Of a stretch of DNA of 40,000 bases, positions 11,241 through 23,487 are shown piece after piece. The notes under the pieces are model-generated. The model saw only the letters and a list, made by a program, of their open reading frames with translations. It had not been told where the DNA came from and made no database searches. Position numbers and translations under genes: made by a program. Positions within the stretch are counted from its first letter, which is position 1, and every line of letters starts with the position of its first letter. The DNA is from Zygnema cylindricum (taxonomy: Eukaryota > Streptophyta > Zygnematophyceae > Zygnematales > Zygnemataceae): the NCBI GenBank assembly GCA_037447655.1, contig JBBHKE010002362.1, positions 1-40,000 of the forward strand, given 5' to 3'.

Positions 11241-12099
11241 TGTGGTTCGGTCTTGTTTGTCGTCAAGCCTAAGACCAAAAGTAATGATGACCGTCTGTGA
11301 ATTTTGTCCGTACAGCACATAGAAATATAGAGCATTAACAGTACGATACCATAGCAAAAAAAGCTAGAAAAGTACATCCACGCTTGCGTAAATGATAAGG
11401 GAAAAAAATCTGAAAATGTACTAGAAATTTTGTCTTCTCCTGAAGCAATTTAGCTGCAAATAGAATCTTTACTGTTCCGTATCTTATCTGCATGTCCGCG
11501 ATTTTTTTACGCGGTCCAATTTTCCAATTAGTTTTGTTAAAAACAAAAACAAAAAGCTGACGTCGAAATTAACGTACGCGCATGCCACGTCACTATTCAT
11601 TTTTTCGCAAAAGTGTGCGCATGTGCTGCCGCAAAAAATTGTCGTATCCGAAAACTCTGACTTTCACGACATGCGAAATGAAGGCGCTCGATTGGGGAAC
11701 ATCATCCACACTATATTTAATATCTGCATTTTAGCTGTGGGCGCTGAGTTTTTCGAGACGACCTTGACTTTATCGTTATGCACGTGTTCAAATACAGAAG
11801 ACGACAAATATCAGATTTGTTCAATTTTTCTCGAAAGTCTCGCCCTTAGCTGTCTCTCCGCGTCTGTACAGTAGCGTTTAAAACTGCTTTTAACTTTTGA
11901 ACCTTTCACACTCATCATATTTTTGTCGTTTCCTACAATTTTGAAAAAAAACAAAAGTTAATCGACAAGGACCTGTCGAAATCTTCAATCATGATAAGAT
12001 TGGATTCTTCCCGCGATATAAGATCTACAGTTTCGGTATTTTAACTTTTTGGAGAGCAGCGGAGGCATCTCATCGGCCTTATTCGGCACGTTGCAGTTA
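11241..12099. other. Intergenic, no gene recognised
   Basis: Unique-looking sequence between the retrotransposon relic and the promoter of the 12954 gene. Open frames at 11060-11377 (minus) and 11623-11874 (plus) have no recognisable domain. The first overlaps the LINE and insertion boundary and is a shadow. Confidence 0.5.
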
Positions 12100-12841
12100 A
12101 GACCTGTCGCAGGTATTCGTACATTATTCGTACATTGACCGTACATTCAAATGCATCCGAAAAATCACACGTCACCGGAGTAAGTGATTTATACTCCGAG
12201 CGGTTCCGTACTGGGCGGTAGGTACTTGTCCTCTTTGGTCACGTTTACCAAAATATTTTGTCGTTTTGCGCGGACTTCACGTGGGAATCCCCCAAAGATG
12301 TTGGCGGCTCCCACCGACCACGAAGCAAATGAAAAACAGCCACGTGCCGTCTCCCAGCCTCTCCGTACGTATATTCAGTATCTGTCTTCCGTACATTTTT
12401 GTCTGCGATCGTTCACATCTGGACATTCTCACGACCATCCGTACATAACGAAATATTCCGTACACTACGATATGTTCAAGTACATTCCCATATTCTTCCG
12501 TACAGTTTTCTTGGACGCGCCGGAAAAAAAGTGCGCGGCGAGGAATTGTCCTTTTGTTGCGCGGCTCCGGTTCGTCCTTTGCGGATAAAATGCGTACTTT
12601 ATTTCACGGGACGCGATCGTATCCGGACGGACCGTACCTTTCTTTTCTCCGTACCTAGGAAACCAGACGCGGGCAGATTTTGCGCTGACCGGAAAAAAAA
12701 AAAGGGGCGGGAGAGGGGAAAATCCAAACAGGTATATTACATTCGGATTTCCCCAAGAAACCCAAAACTGAACCAAAACAAGAGAAAGAGAGAGAGGGAG
12801 AGAGAGAAAAGAGAGATATAAAGAGATAAAAAGTGAGAGGA

Positions 12842-12888
<47 letters not shown>

Positions 12889-12953
12889 GAGAAGGAGAAT
12901 TTGAGAGAACGATTTTTTTTTTATACCCAAGTACTAATTTTCAAATTTTTTCA
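12100..12953 (+). promoter_or_regulatory. Putative promoter and GA-rich leader of the 12954 gene
   Basis: Between 12100 and 12660 there are about 14 GTAC tetramers, most as CCGTAC, several times the random expectation. GTAC is the core of SBP/SPL-type and copper-response sites in plants, but the whole window is GTAC-rich, so a specific regulatory role is only a possibility. A TATA-like TATAAAGA lies at 12817-12824 inside a purine tract, and a (GA)n run follows at about 12847-12884. The sequence just before the start codon (ttcaATGGC) fits plant translation-start context. Transcription start is not determined. Confidence 0.4.
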
Positions 12954-13344
12954 ATGGCGGATATTCTCCAATCGCTCCATCTGGACAACCCCGCGAATTC
13001 CGGAACGGATATTCGTATTCTGATGCAGCTGGCGCTCCTCCACGGCTGTACGGACGAGCACAGCCAGGCCGTACAGGTGGCTGAGAAAGTACGGAAAACG
13101 GAGAACGGAAAACGGAAAGCCATGGAAGCGCCTGAGTGGCTGTTGGTCGGTGGGAATCAGGTTGTACGGAATCCGTTGGAGGAGGGGGCCTCCCTCGAGC
13201 AGGGAGGCGGAGGGAGAGGGAGGGATGTGGGGGAGGAAGGAAGGGGGGGGAGAGAGGAGAGAGGGAGGGGCCTTGGCGAGAATGGGGTCTGGAGATTCGA
13301 ATATTTCTCAGAGATGTAGTTCTGGGGCACATTCAGCTGGTAAG

Positions 13345-13403
<59 letters not shown>

Positions 13404-15352
13404 CTCTCCCTCTTTCCCTCTTTCCCTCTCTCTGTCTCCCTCTTTTTCTCTCTCTCTCCCCTCTCCCTCTTTCCCTCTCTATCTCTCTCTTTCTATCTTC
13501 CTCTCTCTCTCTCCCCCTCTCGGTTTCTCCTCTCTCTTTCATTTCTTTCACTCCTCCCTTCTCTCTCTTTTAACTCCCTTCCCCTCTCCCTCTTCCTCTT
13601 CCCACTCTCTCCCTCCCCTCTCTTACTCCATTCACTCATATTTCTCTCCCTCTCTCTCCCTCTCTCTCTCTCTCTGCAGTGGACCAGACAGACGCCTCGG
13701 ATCCTATGTGGCCCCCACCTCCCACATCCTTCTCTCTCCCTTCCCCCCTCCCATTTCCTTCCCTCTCCCCCTCCTTCCCTCCAGAGGAGCCATGGCTTCC
13801 CTCCGACCTCCCTCCTCTCGTCTCCGCCATGGATCCTTCCCTCCCCCCCCAGGACATGGCGGCGGAAGCTTCTGGGAACTTTCCCTCTTTCCTGGGAGGA
13901 AGCTTCTCGGAAGGAGGCGACTTCATGGAGGGAAGCCCAGGAGAGATAGAGGGAGAGATGGTCTTAGGGGGGGGAGGGGGAGGAGGAGGAGGAGGGAAGG
14001 GAAGGGGAGAGGGAGGAGAGGGAGGAGAGGGAGGAGAGGGAGGAGAGGGAGGAGAGGGAGAGGGAGAAGTTTCCTTGGAAGAGGCAGTTTTTGAGTGGGA
14101 GAAACTTTTGCCTTTGGATTTTTGCGAAGAGACAAATGTTCAGGAGAAAAAAACAGAGCCAGGACAAATGGAGAATCTGCAGAATTTGTCGGATCTGGAA
14201 CCTGATTGGCTCCAATTTGAGGAATTCAAGGAAACAGAAGAAGACAAAAACCGACAAAAAGACGAGGATCGGAAATCGAATATGGGGTATAATAATAATT
14301 GGGATTATGCCTCCGAAAATTCCCATTTAACTTCCGAATTATCGAACATGGTTTTTAAAAATAATAATAATAGTTTTAATTGCAGCGATGGGTCCAATTG
14401 GGGTTTCGTATCGGAAAAAGACAAAAATTATCTTCCCTCTCCTTCTTCTTCCTCCCGATTCGAAACCGATACGTGCCAGACCGGTACATTCCAAAGCACT
14501 ACCTTCCAAAACAGTACCTTCCCCAACCGTACAGTCCAAAAAAGTACAGTCCCAAATCGTACCGCTCAAAATACTGCCTCCGTAAACGGCGCCGCAGGGC
14601 ACGGCGGTACGGCGGCGGGAAGCTTCCAGGAAGGTTCGACGGACCCGAATCTTTTGGATCGATTCCGATTGGCTCTCAGCAAATCCTCGCCGTCGGATGC
14701 GGCTTTGGCGTCGGCGATCCTCCTTTTGACTCGGCCGGAAGGAAAGTTCCCAGAAATTTCCCAGAAAGTACACGGCATCCGGGCGGCCAATCAGAGAGCG
14801 GAAGCATTAATGGCGGCGGCTGCGAAAAGGGTTCCCGAAGATTTTTTGTACGAACAGACGAGTTCTATGCAGTTTTCGGCGGAAGGGCGGAAGAGGAAGG
14901 AGAGGGAGACCGACAAGTGGGAGAAGTCGTCGTCTCGTTATTTGTCTCCTCCTCCTCCTCTTCCCCCTCATTTGTCTTCTTCTGATGTCGATTTATCCTC
15001 TATTTCCGGGGAGGGTTGGCGAGGAAACGTCCGGGAAAGTGAGACGACGAGAAGTAGAATAATTGCACCCCAACTGCGACAGAATCAACAACAAAACAAT
15101 TTGTATTCGTCTTATTCTACCAGGAATATAGCTCGATGGAATGTTTCCGCAGCGAATGCCCAATCGAGTTCCCATGGAAACTTAAATTTGGTCAGGAGTT
15201 TATCGGGCTTGGGAGCCAATCAGGTTCCGCCAGGTGGCGTCTCGCTAGAGGCCCAGCTGGCAGATCTGCAAAAAGAGTGGAGTGGGAAAAGAACGGTGGG
15301 ATGTCTTGATCTTGCGAGTCTTAACGTTGATCTATGGATTCCCAGGAGGTGA
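12954..15352 (+). CDS. Unrecognised disordered protein, two exons (possible one-base frame problem)
   Basis: I do not recognise the family. Exon 1 starts at ATGGCGGATATT (12954) and reads MADILQSLHLDNPANS..., then KVRKTENGKRKAMEAPEWLL, then Gly/Arg-rich sequence. Exon 2 starts at 13680 after an excellent CT-tract/CTGCAG acceptor and encodes 557 residues to TGA at 15350-15352. Exon 2 in order (residues counted from 13679): Pro/Ser-rich 1-55; acidic MDPSLPPQDMAAEASGNFPS; poly-Gly then (GGE)n at about 95-130; acidic EEAVFEWEKLLPLDF; an Asn-rich part; six pentapeptide repeats of type T-(F/V/A)-(Q/P)-x-x at 270-299; a possible helical domain at about 320-395 (LLDRFRLALS ... AALASAILLL ... RAEALMAAAAKR); a basic GRKRKE block near 402; and a Ser/Asn-rich tail ending SLEAQLADLQKEW. 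The best donor (GTAAGA at 13340) is reached from exon 1 only by skipping one base, possibly in the G8 run 13243-13250, giving about 685 residues. The alternative GTGGGA donor at 13150 is in frame (about 622 residues). CAGGAG/GTGAGA at 15349 is a possible further donor, so the true C-terminus is uncertain. A nuclear role is only a guess. Confidence 0.7.
13340..13679 (+). other. Putative intron, CT-microsatellite rich
   Basis: Begins GTAAGA and ends CTCTCTGCAG. It contains a pure (CT)n run at about 13347-13400 followed by irregular CCCTCT/CTTT units throughout. The long pyrimidine tract directly abuts the acceptor. Serine/leucine/proline-rich open frames across it are translations of the repeat and are not proteins. 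Confidence 0.7.
14005..14067 (+). repeat. In-frame 9/12-bp purine minisatellite coding GGE repeats
   Basis: Tandem gagggaggagag-type units encode Gly-Glu-Gly repeats and follow a G-rich run at 13967-13998 coding poly-Gly. Purine-only composition resembles the leader tract of the same gene, and length variation would stay in frame. Confidence 0.8.
14486..14575 (+). repeat. 15-bp coding minisatellite (six pentapeptide repeats)
   Basis: Six consecutive 15-bp units encode TFQST, TFQNS, TFPNR, TVQKS, TVPNR and TAQNT. Four of the unit joints contain GTAC. The repeats are diverged at the nucleotide level but keep the Thr and Gln/Pro positions, so they are old or constrained. Confidence 0.8.
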
Positions 15353-16955
<1,603 letters not shown>

Positions 16956-17040
16956 CAGTTCTTTTTAGTTGTATGTAATTCTCAATGGAGTATCGCGGAA
17001 TCGAAACGTTCGAGTAATTGTTTGTAACCGTGTATCTTTG

Positions 17041-17236
17041 TCATTTTTTTTTTTTGTTATTTTGACATTATTGTTGTTATTATTGTTATCATAATTATTA
17101 TTATTTTTACTATTATTATTATTATTATTAATAATAATAAAAATAGTATTAATAACATTATTAATATTACTAATATGAATGTTAATATTATTATTACAAC
17201 TATTTTTACTATTATTGTCAATATCATTCTTATGCG
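17041..17236. repeat. ATT/AAT-rich low-complexity tract with foldback potential
   Basis: Irregular TTA/ATT trinucleotides. About 17109-17150 forms an inverted repeat (tttttactattattatt against aataataataaaaatag). No gene. Confidence 0.8.
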
Positions 17237-17424
17237 CTATTGAATCAATCGGTCCGTACAGTTAGTGAAAATGTACGTCGAATACTTCAAAAAAAAAAAT
17301 TCCCCAGAAACGTTTTTTCGCGTTTTTTCCGCTAAATAAATACGAGTCTTCACAAAAAAAATTGACATTGTGTGGAACAAAACAAAGTTACAAAATAACA
17401 AATGGGGGTATGTCTGTGCAACCA

Positions 17425-17702
17425 ATAAGAAAGAGAGGGAGAGGGAGAGAGGGAGAGGGAGAGAGGGAGAGAGGGAAAGGGGGAAAGATGGAAAAAGAGG
17501 GAGAGAGGAAGAGAGAAAGAGAGGGAAGGAGGGAAAGAGAGGGAAAGAGGGAAAGATGGAAAGAGGGAAAGAGAGAGGAAGAGGGAAGAAAAGTGAGGTG
17601 TTGGGAGGGAGGGAGAGAGGGAGCGAGACAGGGAGGGATGGAGGGAGGGAGGAAGGGAGGTAGGGAGGGAGGCGGGAAGGGGGAGAGGGAGAAAAGGGGA
17701 AG
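17425..17702. repeat. Purine (GAGGGA)n tract
   Basis: About 280 bp of almost pure G/A in irregular GAGAGGGA/GGAAAGA units on the plus strand. It gives long spurious open frames on both strands. It resembles the purine leader at 12782-12900 and precedes an ATGGCTTCTGCT at 17818. Confidence 0.9.
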
Positions 17703-17844
17703 GGATGGCCACCCCTTCCATTTCTTCTCTTTCCATCTCTCTCCCACTCATTATGAGAAAAATGGTCTTGCAATGTTTTTGTTTTCCGGTTTCCAACTTT
17801 CAGCGGCGGAAGAGATTATGGCTTCTGCTTCGACCGGACCACCG

Positions 17845-18128
17845 AGTTTTAGGGTTTTTTATGATTTTTTTTATGGCTTTTTATGGCTTTTTAGGGTTTA
17901 GAGTGGTTTTTTATGGTTTTTAAGGGTTTAGTAGGGTTTTTTATGGTTTTTTTTATGGTTTTTAAGGGTTTTTTAAGGTTTTTCATGGTTTTTTTATGGT
18001 TTTTTAGGGTTTTTTAGGGTTTTTCATGGTTTTTCTATGGTTTTTTAGGGTTTTTTATGGTTTTTTATGGTTTTTCAGGGTTTTCTAGGATTTTTAGGGT
18101 TTTTTTTTAAGGTTTTTCAGGGTTTTAT
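17845..18128. repeat. Degenerate AGGGTTTTT/ATGGTTTTT tandem tract
   Basis: About 25 imperfect units of TTTTTTAGGG or TTTTTTATGG, variable in length. It resembles plant telomere-type sequence but is too irregular to be an interstitial telomere array. Related tracts lie at 19558-19642, 33480-33690 and 35030-35105. Confidence 0.85.
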
Positions 18129-18606
18129 TTGTTGAATGTCGGAGTTGGCTGTAGGGTTTTTCCAGCCTGCTGAGCTGTACTTTCCGTACACTGTGGCTGT
18201 CGGCGCTGTAGAAGCCCTAAGTGTTGGTATCCCCCCTCCCCTCCCTCCCCCGGAAACGGCGCGTTGAAGGTTGTAGGTACGGAGGTGTATGATTAGGGTT
18301 CATGACGTGGCATATGCAATGATGACGTCACATTTTCAACGTCGTTCGAACCGTACGCTATGTGTCATAAAGATTCAAATTTCAAAACGAGGGATGGTAC
18401 AATGTATTGTTAAATACATAGCAAAAGATGTGCGTATATTATGGTTCCTATTTGGGCACACCGTTAAAAAACACCTCGACACGTGTCAGATTTTGACGTA
18501 CGTCAGCATTCGCGTCAGAAATGCTGAAATCCCCCGCTTCTTAAACCCTGGAAAGTGGAAATTCTGAAATAGCTCCGTTAATTTAATGATGAATCCTATT
18601 TTATGG

Positions 18607-18720
18607 AACACCTCAAATAACGTGTAGGAACATTTAGAATGTCTAATTCTATTTGAGAATTTGCCCAAAAAAACAGGGTACCTCAATTAGCGACCAACAC
18701 GCTAATAGCGATTCAAGGTG
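18607..18720. mobile_element. TA-MITE right end in the left arm (partial)
   Basis: The right end ACGCTAATAGCGATTCAAGGTG is followed by TA (18721-18722), matching the right terminus of the CACCG...CGGTG family. The matching point on the right arm (near 35560) reads straight on from TA without this terminus. A left end was not identified with certainty; 18609 (cacctcaaataacg) is a candidate. Confidence 0.5.
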
Positions 18721-20556
18721 TAGCTTACTTCGATATAATCTTTTTCCGTCGACATGAAGTAAAACGTTCGCCGAGAATCATGAAAAAAAAAAATATTTTG
18801 TACTCGTCTTGTGCAGATCTCTTTTTTTTCCGTCTGCCCGAAGAGGTTCTTTGTCGGCATACCTGCCCGGATTTTGAAGTCGCCGACTTTTTATTTTTTT
18901 CAACTCGATTTTAAGATTTGGCAAGATTTTGAATTTTATTTTTCCGGAGAAGGATTGTTCCTTCTGCGGCGGTGGCATGACGTCAACGCTTCAATCATTA
19001 GGCGCCAGCTGTACGGAATTTAAAAAACGTAGATATTTTAAAGATCAGACGCATTTGTGTCCTTTTCTGCTGCAAATGACAATACAGTTGAAAAGATCGA
19101 TAAAGATTTTCGGGAAAAGCTCGATTTCTCATAAAATAAAATCAATTGATTACACATGTGGTTCATAATTATTTGCAAATTTGTAGCGTCGGCGTAAATA
19201 AATGAGGCTCAAAACAATAAAAATGATTTCTGTTACATTTCATCGTACTATTAATTTCAGAAGTACCGTACTTCTACATACCTGAAGCGTACCTTTTTCC
19301 TTCTTTGCAAAATTCCTCATGTTCGCATTAGTTGTATAATTCTGTTTTACTCGTATATTATTATATGGGTACTTTATGTACTTTAATTGTAGTTAGCGTA
19401 ACATTCCTGTACTGTATTGTACTTTTAACTGTACTCCATAATTAAAAAAGTAAATACTTGTTTAAAATAAAAATAAAAATGTTTTTGGTCTTCGTTCATT
19501 TCGTCAGTAAATAAATGCCACTTTGTTCAAATAAGCGGGCATGAGAAGATAATTTTTTTTAGGGTTACTTAGGGTTTCTTATGGTTTTTTTATGATTTTT
19601 TAGGATTTTTTATGATTTTTTAGGTTTTTTTAGAGTTTTTACCGCCACCTCAGGTTCAAATGCTGTGTTGGTACGGTCACCAGTCTTGAGCAAGTTCAAA
19701 ATTTCAAATTCCTTCCTCAGTGACGTGTCAATGCGTTCGATTCCGTACATTTCACATCCCGTACATTATAAACCCGTTTGTTACGGTCACGTCACTCTTA
19801 GAATTGTGATCTGGCAAAGCGAATGCCTTTGTAAGCCACCTCGATAAAAGGGACATCCGTACATCAGGCTGCTTAGGAAATCGCGACCTTTGGAGGGAAT
19901 CTGGGAAGACTTTCCAGATCCCGTCATTTCTGCTCAGCCTGTGAGTTGGAGCAAGCGGTAAAGAACAATAGTCAAAAAGGAGGTTTAAACGATCGAACTC
20001 AGATTCTGTCAAAACATCTTAAATTCTCTCGTGCGGGCTAGTTAGTGATTACCAACTCAAATATAATATTCCATCTAGTACGGCATGATATCGTACGGAT
20101 GAGGATTCGTTAGTCTCGGAACAGTATGTGGTAAGGTCTGAACCCTATGGTTTGATTTTCGACTTCTATTATTATTTTTTGGATTTATCTTAAGACGAGA
20201 CAGCTTAATAATAGCTTATCACTTGAGAAACATATGTGAAATATCCACACTATTTCAAGAAATTTACCCTAGCGCGAGAAAATCAGAAAAAAAAAAATCT
20301 AAATTGCAACGAGCGGTTTTAGCTCTGCTCTGGTTCATCACGTCACTACAGATAACTTAGCGACAAATTAATGACGCACCATGCTGTCATGCTACGTCAA
20401 AGCAAGTCGATTCGCGTCAGGCTATAGGTCCACCTTTTGTGGCCGCGTTTGACACGTGTAATTTACCAGAAGTCTGAATCTTGGAATTGGCTCCACCGAC
20501 ATTGAAATCAAGGATTTCCCAATCCAGCGCGGCAAATTAAAGAGGTAAATATAAAC

Positions 20557-21014
20557 CATAGTTCAAAAGTAGGTGACCGTACGCCCATACAATATGCCTA
20601 TTGTATGCAAAACATACAATATGGCCTTAAGACCCATATTGTATTGGCCGCAAAATGAAATAAAATAGGTACAGGGTTGAGTTGCACATGGATCGATAGA
20701 TAATTAAACGTCATGTCTAAATTTAAAAAAAAAATCGGACAAAAAAATATTTTTCTGTGAGTTTTGAGCGACTTTTTATTTAAACCTCGTCGGATTTGAA
20801 CGACTGACGGTCGTTGATGAAAGTAACGATCTAAGAAGATCGAATGAAAAGCCCGGAACACAACTTACGATAGGACTATCGTCAGATTCGGACGATCGGA
20901 CGGTCGCTGATGAAAGTAGCGATCTAAGAAGATCACATGGAAAGCCCGGAACACAACTTACGCTAAAGGCGGCCTACAAAAGGCCTACCAAAAAACGCCT
21001 ACTTTTGAACTATG
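20557..21014. mobile_element. CATAG-ended hAT-like element (copy 1)
   Basis: 458 bp. Terminal inverted repeats CATAGTTCAAAAGTAGG are perfect over 17 bp at both ends. The exact 8-bp TSD ATATAAAC is at 20549-20556 and 21015-21022, diagnostic of hAT-type transposition. The interior has a diverged tandem pair of about 85 bp (20794-20875 and 20880-20960) sharing gatctaagaagatc and aagcccggaacacaactta. The opposite arm at about 32535-32560 lacks the element, preserving an approximate empty site. It has no transposase and is non-autonomous. Confidence 0.93.
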
Positions 21015-21714
21015 ATATAAACTGATAAAACAAAAGAGTCCTAGGCACGTGAAACTAAAAATGAAATGAATTCTGGCCGCGGATTTTATTTCCTTTTTAG
21101 TTTCTTCTTTGGGTCTAAGCCATGCAAGATTACAAAATCTTTTGTACTCCCGCCCTTAGAAGATCACCGCGCGGCAGAACCACAAGTTGAGTAACGACAA
21201 TCTACAAACCCGCGAATTATCTGTCGTTTAGGGCAAACGATCTTTTGTCAAGACATGGATTTTTGTATTTTCTGCCGCTTACGGCTAAACGAAACGACGA
21301 CTGAAAGATTCTCTTTCGTATGGTCCTATAGTGCGGGCGGGCGCACATGTGCCAAAAATATCAAAAAATGCTTCGCTGTACATGTGTCCAAAGCAGCGAA
21401 CATGTGCACCTGTACACGAGGGCTAATATTTATGTGACATGTGACGCACCTAAAAACAGTCTCAGCTTGACTTGAGCGTGCACACTCGCATGTGCGAATA
21501 ATTTGTATTTGATTTTACATTTTCGCCGTACAAATGGAGCTGTCGACCAAGCGCGTGACTCGGAAACACGTGTGAAAGTTAGTGTGAAGTTCCATCGTGG
21601 CTAAAAGCTTATGCTCTTTGTCGATTTGGGACAAAGCGATGTCAACTTGTCATGTCCTGGTTAAAAATTAATTCTACATTAAAACACATAAAAATAAAAG
21701 TTTCCTTTTACTTA

Positions 21715-23258
21715 GGGCACTTTCCCATGTAACCGAAACTTAATCTTGCTTTAGGTTTTTTAGGGATTTTTAGGGTTTACTTTGTTTTTTAGCGAAGATT
21801 TTCCGTACTGCTTTCAAAGCGTTCCGCTGTAACGAAATGAAATAGTTACTTTAAATTGTGACAAACGTAGACGTGGGTGTAATTTGTGACGGTTGTAGAC
21901 GACTACATTACTTGCTACAATTGATGAAGTTCAGGAGTGTACTACGATACACCGCGCATCGTTATTAGTGTTATTAACTCTAATTTGGGTCTTAAAATCT
22001 TGATTTTTTTCCGAATTAGTATACATGATTTTGAAATTAAATTAGTAACGCTATTTAAGGACGTGGACCATAATCTGCCACGTTTCTGGCACTAAATTAG
22101 AATCAATAACACTATTTTTTGTTTTACGCTATTTAAACTTTGACACTAATAACGATGCGCGGTGTAGTTTCTTGCGACGTTGAAGATGTTTTGGGTTTGT
22201 GACATTTTGACGCCGCTCATTTATGAGAGCATCGACGTCACTAATTCCAAAACTTTTCGCCATGGTTTCCCGATTTTGTTTTGTCGTCCTTTCTCACTCT
22301 ACTTGCCATCAAACTACGACCAAAGATATTAAAAAGTAATATTTTTCAGAGATCTTTCATTTGTTACCATTGACAAAAAATTTAGCCGTACGAGAATTTT
22401 TTTTTTACCAAAGTAGAGTGAACGTCAATTCATATTTTGGATGTACAGCGTGTTTGTCGTCATGTGAGCGCATTTTGGCGTTTTCCCCTTTTCGACCCCC
22501 GGGCAAGAGAATCCAACCCGAAAAAAAACTTCATCCAAAATCACCTCGAGGGGGTGATTTTAGTTCAAGTACTGCCCAACCAGTGAATGAAAAACGACCC
22601 ACGCACGCGCCACAAGAGTGGTAAATTTTAGGACGAGGGAGAGTCCTCGCCTTTTTTCTCCGTGCCTGTCACGCGCATGTACGGAAAAAAACTTGCAGGG
22701 GTCTCAAACCTCCACTTTCATTCATGGGGTCCTTTGCAAAATTTTGTGCCGTCGTCGCCTCTCCCCTCTCCCCTCTCCCTCTCACACCATCGCTTTTATC
22801 TCACACTTTTAAGAATGAGACACGACAATATTGGTATAAAATGAAAGATATTTTAAAAATATTATTTTTGAAAAAATTTAGGTTTTTTTTTAATGGCAAT
22901 TCGAGAGAGAAAAATTGAAAAAACGAAATCGATTAACCATGGCGGAAAGCTATTGAATTAGCGACGTAGACGTTGTCATGAGCGAGCATGAAGTCATAAT
23001 CTCACCAAACCCTAAACATCTAGAACCTCACAAAAATCTAGACGTCTACCACTGTCGCTGTTTCTGTTGGCGTCACCAATCGTCGGAAGTTTCAAAGTCG
23101 TATTTAATCGTCACAAGTTTTACCCACGTCTACAGCCGTCACATTTCAAAGTTCCGATTTCATTTTCGCACATAGGGACGCTCTTCAAAGTAGTACGGAG
23201 AATTCTTACTACGGTCCAAAATACTTTGTCAAAGTACAGATTACATGGGGACGTACCC
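21715..23258. mobile_element. Large foldback Harbinger-type element (copy A)
   Basis: Left terminus GGGCACTTTCCCATGTAACC, right terminus GGTTACATG-type reading ttacatggggacgtaccc, with TTA on both sides (21712-21714, 23259-23261). The two halves are long diverged inverted repeats: the order gtgacgg-ttgtagacg, gacgtcac and catggcggaaag on the right mirrors the left. The centre holds a palindrome AAATCACCTCGAG...GGTGATTT at 22537-22560. It contains the TA-MITE 21950-22164. No transposase frame was found. Relatives are at 27949-30594 and 10414-11109. Confidence 0.75.
21950..22164. mobile_element. TA-flanked MITE, CACCG...CGGTG family (215 bp)
   Basis: Termini CACCGCGCATCGTTATTAGT and its reverse complement, flanked by TA at 21948-21949 and 22165-22166. 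The paralogous sequence at 28628-28645 lacks it, giving an empty site with a single TA. A TA target fits Tc1/mariner-type (Stowaway-like) transposition, although the terminal sequence is not a Stowaway consensus. Confidence 0.9.
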
Positions 23259-23487
23259 TTAGTCGTGCTATTTGTTTTTTAGCGAAGATTTTCTATACTA
23301 TTTCAGATCATTCCGTTATAACGCAAGTGGATCCTTACTTCAAATTGTGACGGATGTAGACGGGGGTGTAATTTGTGACGGTTGTAGACGACTACAAAAC
23401 TTGCAACAGCTGATGACGTTTACAAAATAGCGACGGTTGTAGGCATGTACACTGTACAGTAAACCGCAAATCGTTATTAGCGTATAG

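Larger units (their letters stand above)
18250..21714. repeat. Left outer arm of a giant inverted repeat
   Basis: This arm is reverse-complement colinear with 31085-38745. Matching anchors (left/right) are: 18251-18360/38640-38743, 18540-18580/37505-37550, 18780-18960/35280-35510, 19480-19555/34677-34750, 19640-20040/33070-33490, 20340-20430/32670-32760, 21170-21210/32360-32392, 21430-21480/32060-32125 and 21590-21625/31165-31200. Order is preserved throughout. Private insertions in this arm are the hAT-like element 20557-21014 and a TA-MITE right end at 18720. No gene is recognised; the open frames at 18289 and 19665 have no domain. Confidence 0.88.

Noticed and set aside
13333-14135. Several Ser/Leu/Pro-rich or Arg/Glu-rich frames on both strands, and a 314-codon frame from 13150
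   Set aside because: They are shadows of the CT-rich intron and of exon 2 of the 12954 gene. The 314-codon frame reads through the intron repeat and leaves the exon-2 frame.
17237-17901. Long Ser/Pro and Arg/Glu/Gly frames around the purine tract
   Set aside because: Simple-sequence translation of GAGGGA repeats on both strands.
17845-18128. Interstitial telomere array
   Set aside because: Units vary between TTTTTTAGGG and TTTTTTATGG with inconsistent length and never form regular TTTAGGG repeats.
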